In this document: positions 16,859-23,742 of the stretch, piece by piece | How positions within the stretch are numbered: the first letter of the stretch is position 1 | How the letters are laid out: every line of letters begins with the position of its first letter | DNA from: VXRJ01 sp964636705 | GTDB taxonomy: Bacteria > Acidobacteriota > Vicinamibacteria > Vicinamibacterales > UBA8438 | Length of the DNA stretch: 64,000 bases | Reading direction: 5' to 3' | Assembly: GCA_964636705.1 (NCBI GenBank) | Contig: CAZWUJ010000018.1 | Coordinates: 12,498-76,497 of the forward strand | The notes under the pieces: generated by a model | What the model saw: the letters and a program-made list of their open reading frames with translations, nothing else | Database searches by the model: none | Told to the model about the DNA's origin: nothing | Position numbers and translations under genes: made by a program

Positions 16859-17092
16859 ATGCCGATTCGCGTGTCCCCGCGTTCGCACCTGGTTCCCCGG
16901 ACGCGCGATGGCTGGGTCGCGACCGCCGCCTTCCTCGCGGTCTTCCTTCTCGCCCTGCCGCCGGTTACCCACACGCTGCTGAACCGCGCCGAACCGTGGA
17001 TCTTCGGCGCGCCCTTCCTGTATGCCGCGCTCCTCGTGGTCTACGTCGCGCTGATCGGCATCCTGATCTGGGTGTGGCGGCGGCAGGTGTAG
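16859..17092 (+). CDS. Small two-helix membrane protein, symporter partner (DUF3311-like)
   Basis: A 77-residue protein with two membrane segments: FLAVFLLALPPVTHTLL and FLYAALLVVYVALIGILIWVW, ending in RRQV. It lies six bases after the permease and directly before an SSS symporter. Small DUF3311/DUF485-type proteins of this size and place usually accompany SSS-family symporters. The family call is by size, topology and context. Confidence 0.65.
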   Translation: MPIRVSPRSHLVPRTRDGWVATAAFLAVFLLALPPVTHTLLNRAEPWIFGAPFLYAALLVVYVALIGILIWVWRRQV

Positions 17093-17150
17093 CAGCCATG
17101 GGCATGCCCTCCACGTCGTGGCGCAGCCGGTCCGGCAGGAGAAGCGCCTG

Positions 17151-18659
17151 ATGGAAGCCTGGGAAGTCGCGACCACCCTGATCGCCGCCTACCTCGGCTT
17201 CACGCTGCTCCTTGGGGTGCTTGCGAACCGGCGCCTGACCGTCGACATGGAGGACTTCATGCTCTACGGCCGGAAGGCCGGCTTCATCGTCCTCTACCTG
17301 ACCATCGTCGCGACGTTCCATTCGGCCTTCGCGTTCCTCGGTTCGGGCGGCTTCTTCTATACCCACGGCATCGGCTTCTGGGCGGCGGGGGCGTGGACGG
17401 TGCTGGCCGGCGCCATCACCTATGTCCTCGGCACGCGTATCTGGGCGCTGGGCAAGGCGTTCGGTTACATCACGCCGGCCGACCTGATGGCGGACTTCTA
17501 CGAATCGGAAGCGGTGCGGGTCACCGTCGCGCTCGTGTCGGTCGTCTTCACCATCCTGTACATCCAGGTTCAGGCGCAGGGGCTCGGCTACATCATCAAC
17601 GTCGCCACGGACGGACGCGTCTCGTTCGAGATCGGGACGTTGCTGCTGTTGATCGTGGCCGCCTTCTACCTGATCGCGGGCGGACTGCGGGCGGTCTACT
17701 GGACCGACGTGCTGCAGGGCATCTGGATGTACGCCGCCGTCTGGATTGGCGCCCTGGTACTCGCCTACGAACTGTTCGGCGGACCGCTCCAGCTCTGGCG
17801 GGAAGTCGCGGCGCAGCGTCCGGATCTGCTCACGCTGCCCGGGCCCAACGGTTTCTTCACGCCCGGCATGTGGATCGGGATGATCGTCACCCTGTCGTTC
17901 GGAATCATCCTGCAGCCCCACATGCTGATTCGGTACTACACCGCGGTCGACGCAAAGACGCTGAAGGCGCTCGGAGCGACAACACCGATCTGCCTGATGA
18001 CGCTCTACATTCCGGCGGCGCTCGTCGGTCTCGGCGGCGCGGTGGCGATGCCGGATCTCGACATCCCCGACCGGATCTTTCCGGAGCTGCTCTTCGCGCA
18101 CGTCTCGCCGTGGCTGACCGGGGCGATCCTGGCCGGCGCCACCGCCGCCGCGATGTCGACGCTCGACTCCATACTTCACTCGAACATGACGGTCCTCACG
18201 CACGACGTCTACCGGCGATACGTCCGGCCCGGCGCGAGCCAGGCGCACTACCTGTGGGTGGGACGGACATTCGTCGTGCTGCTTCTCGCCGTCGGCTACG
18301 CTCTCACCGTCAGCACCTTCGACTTCCTGGTCGTCCTCATCACCCTGTCGGGTTCGGGGGCCCTGCAGTTGCTGCCGGGCGTCGTGGGAGTCTGCTTCCC
18401 CACCCGCCGGACACTCACCCGCGCGGGCGTCGTCGCGGGAATCGCGGCCGGCCTGGCCACGCTGTACGTGACGCTGGTGGTTGCGCCGCATCCGGCGGGG
18501 ATGCACGGCGCCATCTGGGCTCTGCTGGCGAACACGGGCACGGCGCTGCTGGTGTCGGCATTCACCCCGGCGCCGTCCGCCGGCACCATCGAACGCGTCC
18601 ACGGCGAGCTGGAAGCGTTCGTCTACGGCGGCGCCGAGCCGGGCGGGCGGTCGACCTGA
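17151..18659 (+). CDS. Sodium:solute symporter (SSS family)
   Basis: A 502-residue member of the SSS family with about 13 hydrophobic segments. Recognisable parts are EDFMLYGRKAG after helix 1, the AFLGSGGFFYTHG loop, ITPADLMADFY, a Q-rich helix IQVQAQGLGYI, and the sodium-site region ATAAAMSTLDSILHSNMTVLTHDVYR. ATG 17151 has AGGAG about eight bases upstream. With the small partner upstream and an amino-acid-oxidase-like gene overlapping downstream, an amino-acid or related organic solute is a reasonable guess, but the substrate is not determined by sequence. Confidence 0.85.
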   Translation: MEAWEVATTLIAAYLGFTLLLGVLANRRLTVDMEDFMLYGRKAGFIVLYLTIVATFHSAFAFLGSGGFFYTHGIGFWAAGAWTVLAGAITYVLGTRIWALGKAFGYITPADLMADFYESEAVRVTVALVSVVFTILYIQVQAQGLGYIINVATDGRVSFEIGTLLLLIVAAFYLIAGGLRAVYWTDVLQGIWMYAAVWIGALVLAYELFGGPLQLWREVAAQRPDLLTLPGPNGFFTPGMWIGMIVTLSFGIILQPHMLIRYYTAVDAKTLKALGATTPICLMTLYIPAALVGLGGAVAMPDLDIPDRIFPELLFAHVSPWLTGAILAGATAAAMSTLDSILHSNMTVLTHDVYRRYVRPGASQAHYLWVGRTFVVLLLAVGYALTVSTFDFLVVLITLSGSGALQLLPGVVGVCFPTRRTLTRAGVVAGIAAGLATLYVTLVVAPHPAGMHGAIWALLANTGTALLVSAFTPAPSAGTIERVHGELEAFVYGGAEPGGRST

Positions 18660-19792
18660 TGCCGCGCGCGGTAACCCGCCGGACAGCGCTGCGGTGGGGC
18701 GGCCAGGCCGCGCTGGGCGCGGTTGCCGCCTCGGCTTGTGGACTCCGCCTGCCCGGGCCGAGACCGGGGGCCGGCGCGGCCGGTCTCGTGCCGGTCGACG
18801 TCGCGTGGGATCGCATCATCCGGCGCGTCGTCGGGCTTCGGCCCTACCGGCCGGCCGGCTTCCGGCTGGAAACCGTCCGGATGGGTGACAAGCTGATCGT
18901 TCACAACTACGGGCACGGCGGCGGCGGTATCTCGCTTTCCTGGGGAACCGCCGAACTTGCGGCGCGCGAGGCCGAGATGGGGGTCGCCGGGGGAGAGCGC
19001 CGGGCCGCCGTGCTCGGCTGCGGCGTAGTGGGGCTCGCTACCGCGCGCCTGCTGCAGCTCCGAGGCTGGGCGGTGACGATCTACGCGCGGGACCTCCCGC
19101 CGCGTACGACATCCAACGTGGCCGGGGGGCAGTGGACGCCGGCGTCGGTATTCGACCGCGACGAGGCGACGCCCGCGTTCGTGTCGCAGTTCGTCGATGC
19201 CAGCCGAATTGCCTTCCGCTACTTCCAGGACTTCGTCGGCGCGGGATACGGCGTCCGCTGGATCGACAATTACTACCTGTCGGACGAGCCACGCGAGAGC
19301 CGGCTGTTCGACCTCCTGCCCGACGTCTTCGCGAGCGCGGTCCAGCTTGGGCCGGGCCAGCATCCATTCCCGGCGGCCTACGCGCAGCGCGTCCGGACGA
19401 TGCTCATCGAGCCCGCGATCTACCTGAACGCCCTGTTGCGCGACGTGCATATCGCCGGCGGCAAGGTCGTCGTGGGCGAGCTGCGTGATCGCCCGGCGGT
19501 GGCGGGGCTGCCGGAGCGGGTCGTGATCAACTGCACCGGACTCGGGGCCGCCACGCTCTTCGACGACAACCGGCTCGTGCCGGCAAAGGGGCAGTTGACG
19601 ATCCTGTTTCCGCAGCCGGAGGTCGACTACATCGTGATTCGGAGCGGGCTGTACATGTTTCCGCGCGCGGACGGCATTCTTCTGGGTGGGACGTTCGAGC
19701 GCGGAAACAGCAGTCTGGACGTTGACGCGGAAGCCGAACGGCGGATCGTCGAGGGGCATCGCGGGTTGTTCGGGAGCATGCGCGCGCAATAG
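18659..19792 (+). CDS. D-amino-acid-oxidase-like flavoprotein with permuted domain order, Tat-exported
   Basis: The start overlaps the symporter stop (TGATG), so the two are coupled. Residues 1-30 are a Tat signal (RRTALRWGG). The block GLRPYRP (59-65) plus HNYGHGGGGISLSWG (82-96) comes next. In classical D-amino-acid oxidases this block lies at the C-terminus and binds FAD. Only after it comes the Rossmann motif VLGCGVVGLATA (118-129) with TTSNVAGGQW, which normally begins the protein. The C-terminus ends in ILLGGTFERGNSS and a helix, where the HNYGHGG block would usually follow. All parts are present but circularly permuted. It should oxidise an amino acid or amine in the periplasm. Confidence 0.8.
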   Translation: MPRAVTRRTALRWGGQAALGAVAASACGLRLPGPRPGAGAAGLVPVDVAWDRIIRRVVGLRPYRPAGFRLETVRMGDKLIVHNYGHGGGGISLSWGTAELAAREAEMGVAGGERRAAVLGCGVVGLATARLLQLRGWAVTIYARDLPPRTTSNVAGGQWTPASVFDRDEATPAFVSQFVDASRIAFRYFQDFVGAGYGVRWIDNYYLSDEPRESRLFDLLPDVFASAVQLGPGQHPFPAAYAQRVRTMLIEPAIYLNALLRDVHIAGGKVVVGELRDRPAVAGLPERVVINCTGLGAATLFDDNRLVPAKGQLTILFPQPEVDYIVIRSGLYMFPRADGILLGGTFERGNSSLDVDAEAERRIVEGHRGLFGSMRAQ

Positions 19793-19806
19793 ACGGGGAC
19801 ACGAGA

Positions 19807-20694
19807 ATGGACGCTCACAAGACCGGTTACTTTACGGAAGAGAACTCGGCCGAGATAGTCGCGGGTCGAAACGGAAATGCCCGCGACCCCCGCCTGAGAG
19901 CGGTCATGGAGGTGCTGATCCGCAAGCTGCACGAGGCGGTCAAGGAGATAGAGCCGACCCGGGAAGAATGGATGGAGGCAATCCGATTCCTCACCCGCAC
20001 CGGACATATGTGCAACGACTGGCGACAGGAGTTCATCCTGCTGAGCGATGTGCTGGGCGTGTCGATGTTGGTGGATGCCGTCAATTCCCGCCGCCCCGGC
20101 GGGGCGTCGGAGAATACGGTGCTGGGGCCGTTTCACGTGACCGGCGCGCCAGTCTATCCGATGGGGGTGAATATCTGCCTCGACGGGAAAGGCGAGGATC
20201 TGCTGGTCAAGGGCCGGGTAACCGACACCGGCGGAGCGCCGCTCGAAGGCGTCCGGATCGATGTCTGGCAGGCAAACGACGAGGGGTTCTACGACGTTCA
20301 GCAAGAGGGCATCCAGCCCGATTTCAATCTGCGTGGGGTGTTCACGACGGGACCGGACGGCGCCTACTGGTTCCGCGCCGTGCGGCCGACGCACTACGCG
20401 ATCCCGGCGGACGGGCCCGTGGGCGAGCTCCTGGAGCGGCTCGGCCGGCACCCGTTCCGACCTGCGCACTTGCATTTCATGTTGTCCAAGGACGGATGCG
20501 AGACCGTGACCTCCCATGTCTTCGATCCCGATGATCCCTACCTGCATTCCGATGCGGTCTTCGGCGTCAAGGAGAGTCTTGTCGGAACGTTCGAACGGGT
20601 GGAGGACGAGACCCGGATCGAACAGGCAGGATTCGAAGGCGAGTTCTACTGGGAAATGGAATTCGACTGGATCATGGCGCTGGCCGTAGACTAG
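19807..20694 (+). CDS. Intradiol ring-cleavage dioxygenase (hydroxyquinol/catechol 1,2-type)
   Basis: Opens catechol- or hydroxyquinol-type rings between the two hydroxyls using non-haem Fe(III). The N-terminal dimerisation helices (about 30-95) are followed by the NTVLGPFHV motif and the beta-sandwich. The iron ligands are Y162 (GFYDV), Y197 (HYAIP), H221 and H223 (AHLHF). At 295 residues it has the normal length for hydroxyquinol 1,2-dioxygenases. ATG 19807 lies 15 bases after the oxidase stop. It begins the aromatic catabolic cluster and lies upstream of the GntR regulator on the same strand. Exact substrate is inferred from the family only. Confidence 0.85.
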   Translation: MDAHKTGYFTEENSAEIVAGRNGNARDPRLRAVMEVLIRKLHEAVKEIEPTREEWMEAIRFLTRTGHMCNDWRQEFILLSDVLGVSMLVDAVNSRRPGGASENTVLGPFHVTGAPVYPMGVNICLDGKGEDLLVKGRVTDTGGAPLEGVRIDVWQANDEGFYDVQQEGIQPDFNLRGVFTTGPDGAYWFRAVRPTHYAIPADGPVGELLERLGRHPFRPAHLHFMLSKDGCETVTSHVFDPDDPYLHSDAVFGVKESLVGTFERVEDETRIEQAGFEGEFYWEMEFDWIMALAVD

Positions 20695-20739
20695 GGAGGC
20701 GGATCCGGGGCGCGCGCGATTGACGCCGCCGTCTCCATT

Positions 20740-20749
20740 TTGTGCACAA
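20740..20749. promoter_or_regulatory. Putative GntR operator TTGTGCACAA
   Basis: A perfect 10-base palindrome 32 bases before the chosen GntR start. TTGACG at 20720-20725 and CACAAT at 20745-20750 could serve as -35 and -10 (19-base spacer), so the palindrome overlaps the -10. FadR-subfamily GntR regulators often bind short palindromes of this style, so autoregulation is likely. Confidence 0.5.
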
Positions 20750-20780
20750 TCATGCGAAGACTGCTAAAATGGAGTGGCCA

Positions 20781-21506
20781 ATGCCCACAGGTGCGGCGCA
20801 GCTCGAGTCGTTGAGTCCCGCTGGTCCAACAAGGTCGCAGCATGCCTATCGACAGCTCAGACGCGAAGTGTTGCTTGGCAGCCTTAAGCCCGGTGAGAAG
20901 CTGAAGGTCGAGGATCTTCAGCGGACCTTCTCGTTGTCGAACACACCCTTGCGGGAAGCGCTCCATCGTCTCGCTGCCGAAGGACTCGTTACGGCCGATG
21001 GCCGCCGCGGGTTTCGCGTTGGGCCTATTTCGCTGGAGGACTTCCGCGATCTGACCGATTTCAGACTGCTCGTCGAGAGCGAGGCGCTGCGCGCCGCCAT
21101 GGCGAAGGGCGGCGACGACTGGGAGGGCGAGATCGTGGCCGCAGCCCATCGTCTCGAGGTCGTCGAGCAGCGCGATCACGGGAATCACCCACGGCTCCGG
21201 TCGGAGGACTGGACCGAACGTCACAAGGCGTTTCACAGGGCGTTGATCGTCGCCTGCGGCTCGGCGCGCCTGCTCGCAACCTGGTCCGACCTGTTCGATC
21301 AGGCGGAGCGCTACCGGCGTTTGTCGGGTCGCCTGCGCACGAAGCCGCGCGACGCGCGCGCTGAGCATCGCCGTCTCGCCAGGCTGGCGCTGGCGCGAGA
21401 CGCCGAGGCGGCCGTCAACGCGATGCGCGACCACATAGGCCGCACCGCGAGCAACGTTGCCGGCATTCTGGGCAAGGGCGGAGGCGGCGCGAATGGAGAC
21501 GGGTGA
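20781..21506 (+). CDS. GntR-family (FadR/FCD type) transcriptional regulator
   Basis: A 241-residue regulator: N-terminal winged helix (QHAYRQLRREVLLGSLKPGEKL, then SNTPLREALHRLAAEGLV) and C-terminal all-helical FCD ligand domain with the metal-binding His pattern (HKAFHRAL and later EHRRLARL). ATG 20781 is preferred to upstream Met codons because GGAG lies six to seven bases before it and earlier starts run toward the palindrome. It probably senses an aromatic acid or pathway intermediate and controls the downstream catabolic operon. It overlaps the next gene by 14 bases. Confidence 0.85.
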   Translation: MPTGAAQLESLSPAGPTRSQHAYRQLRREVLLGSLKPGEKLKVEDLQRTFSLSNTPLREALHRLAAEGLVTADGRRGFRVGPISLEDFRDLTDFRLLVESEALRAAMAKGGDDWEGEIVAAAHRLEVVEQRDHGNHPRLRSEDWTERHKAFHRALIVACGSARLLATWSDLFDQAERYRRLSGRLRTKPRDARAEHRRLARLALARDAEAAVNAMRDHIGRTASNVAGILGKGGGGANGDG

Positions 21507-22704
21507 TCGCCACGATGTTGGCGGGATCATGCTGGAGAGGCCGTTTCGGGTACGGCGCCTCGGCCATTTCCTGTTCCTCACTCGCCATATTCGCGACTTC
21601 TACAGGCTATACATAGACCTGCTCGGATTTCAGGTCACCGACGTCGTCGACATGTCCGGGCGCATGACGCCGGAGCTCGCTGCGACGGTCGACGACCCGA
21701 ACCTCTACTTCGCCAGGTATGGTGGCGATCACCACGCGTTCATCTTCAGCTCCGCCAACATGTCGGAAGCCAGGGGGCGCATATTGCCGCCCAGGGTCAC
21801 GGTTGGGCAGGTCTCCTGGATCGTGGGAAGTCTGGACGAGGTCGTGAACGGCGAGACCTGGCTGGCGGGGCAGGACGTCGCGATCTCCAAGTCCGGACGC
21901 GATACGCCGGGCTCGAACTGGCACACCTACGTACTCGATCCCTGGGGGCATCCGAACGAGCTCTACTACGGCATGGAGCAGATCGGGTGGGACGGGTACA
22001 GCAAGCCCAGGGAGTTGTGGCGTCCGTTCAAGCAAGCGCCGGATCTGCCCCAGATTTCCGAGTACCAGGAGGTGCAGGACGGGATCGACAGGGGCGTCAA
22101 TCTGACAGGCGGATACCGCCACGACGAGACGATGCCCTTCGACTACGAGGTCGACGGCATCAGGATGCCGCGCCCGTTCAAGATCACGCAGATTGGACCG
22201 GTCAGCCTGCTCGTTCCCGACATGGAGGCGGCGCTGAAGTTCTATCGCGACGATCTGGGTCTCAGGGTGACGGAGGCTCTCGAGTGGCAGGGGCACCGCT
22301 GCGTGTTCCTGCGGTCCAACACCGATCATCACGTACTGGCGCTCTACGACTGGGACCTCGCAGAGTCGCTCGGCCTCTCGCAGCATTCCTACTGCATGTC
22401 GTTCGGCGTTCGCGTGTACAGCTACCGGCAGTTGCGCGACGCCATGCGGTTCCTCGAGGAACACGGCATCGAAATCCGCTGCCTGCCGCCGGAGCTCACC
22501 CCCGGCATGGACTACACGGCCTTCGCAGTTGATCCGGACGGTCATCTCATCCAGCTCTATTACTACATGGAGCAGGTGGGCTGGGACGGTCGGCCCCGGC
22601 CTGCCGACCAGCGCCGCCCGATCGACCACAACGCGTGGCCGGACACGATCGATGCAGCCGACGACGAGTTCTGCGGCGAGACCTTCATGGGGCCGTGGGC
22701 GTAG
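21493..22704 (+). CDS. Two-domain VOC-superfamily protein (extradiol-dioxygenase-like)
   Basis: A 403-residue protein of two glyoxalase/extradiol (VOC) domains, residues ~20-165 and ~235-385, each ending in a PNELYY- or HLIQLYY-type strand followed by MEQ.GWDG. It resembles catechol 2,3-dioxygenase-type proteins. By eye, neither domain shows a complete 2-His-1-Glu set in the usual places: the N-domain has H25 and E156, while the C-domain has a His in QHSYCMSF but Gln where Glu is expected. The enzymatic role is therefore unsure. ATG 21493 has GGAGG upstream and overlaps the regulator; ATG 21529 is the alternative. Confidence 0.7.
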   Translation: METGDRHDVGGIMLERPFRVRRLGHFLFLTRHIRDFYRLYIDLLGFQVTDVVDMSGRMTPELAATVDDPNLYFARYGGDHHAFIFSSANMSEARGRILPPRVTVGQVSWIVGSLDEVVNGETWLAGQDVAISKSGRDTPGSNWHTYVLDPWGHPNELYYGMEQIGWDGYSKPRELWRPFKQAPDLPQISEYQEVQDGIDRGVNLTGGYRHDETMPFDYEVDGIRMPRPFKITQIGPVSLLVPDMEAALKFYRDDLGLRVTEALEWQGHRCVFLRSNTDHHVLALYDWDLAESLGLSQHSYCMSFGVRVYSYRQLRDAMRFLEEHGIEIRCLPPELTPGMDYTAFAVDPDGHLIQLYYYMEQVGWDGRPRPADQRRPIDHNAWPDTIDAADDEFCGETFMGPWA

Positions 22705-22727
22705 TGGCGGTCGTGGCGAAGGAGACG

Positions 22728-23738
22728 ATGAAGGCCGTCGTCATGCACGAATTCGGCGGAGCCGATGTCCTCAAGTACGAGAACGTCGAGAAGCCCGTCG
22801 CCGGACCGGGCGAGGCGATCGTCGAGGTGCATGCGGTCTCGGTCAACCGGACGCTCGACCTCACACTCCGGGCTGGCGACTATGTGAAGGAGGTAACACT
22901 CCCGCACATCCCGGGCGTCGACCCCTCGGGGATCGTCGTCGAAGCCGGCGAGGGCGTGGACGATCCGAGGGTCGGCGATCGCGTGTTCGTGGCGCCTTGG
23001 CGTGAACGTCCCGGTACACCCTCGATCTCGGTCGGTGTGCAGCTTCCGGGCGGATATGCACAGTACGTCAAGGCGCCGGCGCACGCGATCGCGCCGATCC
23101 CGGACGATCTCGACTACGTGGCCGCGACGGTCGCCGGCCGCCACCTCGGCGCGGCGATCCTGTCCCTGCGTGATACGGCCAGAGTGAAGCCCGGTGAATG
23201 GATTCTGATCATGGGCGCTTCGGGTGGACTTGGCAGCGCCGGCGTCCAGGTCGGCAAGCATCTCGGCGCGAGGGTGATCTGCGCGGCCGGGTCGGACGAC
23301 CGCGTCGACGCCGCCGTCGCGCTCGGCGCCGATGCGGGCGTCAATTACCGCGCCGAAGAGCTCACCAAGCGGGTGAGGGAACTGACCGGTGGCAAAGGTG
23401 TCGACGTCGTGTTCGAGAACATCGGTGACCCGGATCTATTCCCAAGGGCGTTTCGGTCTCTCGGCCGGGAGGGCAGGCTGGTGACCTCGGGGGCCCATGG
23501 CGGCGGTGTGGTCGATCTTGATGTCGAGCACCTGTTCCGCAACCGAATCATGATCAAGGGTGTCCTCGGTTCGTCGCGAGATTCGATCGCGGCGGCGCTA
23601 GCGCAAGCACCGGAGATGGACTTCAAGCCGCTGATCGATCGGATTCTGCCGCTTGCGGAGGCCGCGCAGGCCCATCGACTGGTGGGGGAGCGTGTCGTTT
23701 CCGGCAAGGTCATCCTGGATCCGTGGGCTGAGCCCTAG
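22728..23738 (+). CDS. Zinc-type/quinone oxidoreductase (MDR family)
   Basis: A 336-residue medium-chain dehydrogenase/reductase of the NADPH:quinone oxidoreductase group. The N-terminal GroES-like domain has MKAVVMHEFGGADVL and GVDPSGIVVEAGEGV. The NADP-binding motif is GASGGLGSAGVQVGK. The catalytic-zinc Cys/His pair of alcohol dehydrogenases is absent, so it is probably zinc-free. ATG 22728 has AGGAG just before it. In the cluster it may reduce an enone or quinone intermediate. Confidence 0.8.
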   Translation: MKAVVMHEFGGADVLKYENVEKPVAGPGEAIVEVHAVSVNRTLDLTLRAGDYVKEVTLPHIPGVDPSGIVVEAGEGVDDPRVGDRVFVAPWRERPGTPSISVGVQLPGGYAQYVKAPAHAIAPIPDDLDYVAATVAGRHLGAAILSLRDTARVKPGEWILIMGASGGLGSAGVQVGKHLGARVICAAGSDDRVDAAVALGADAGVNYRAEELTKRVRELTGGKGVDVVFENIGDPDLFPRAFRSLGREGRLVTSGAHGGGVVDLDVEHLFRNRIMIKGVLGSSRDSIAAALAQAPEMDFKPLIDRILPLAEAAQAHRLVGERVVSGKVILDPWAEP

Positions 23739-23742
23739 AACC

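Noticed and set aside
15289..17151. 620-codon second frame over the nucleobase permease
   Set aside because: Arg- and Gly-rich text with no domain, in the +1 register of a well matched permease.
17393..18658. Long N-terminal extension in frame with the permuted oxidase
   Set aside because: It overlaps the symporter gene completely and has no similarity; the oxidase starts at ATG 18659 with a Tat signal.
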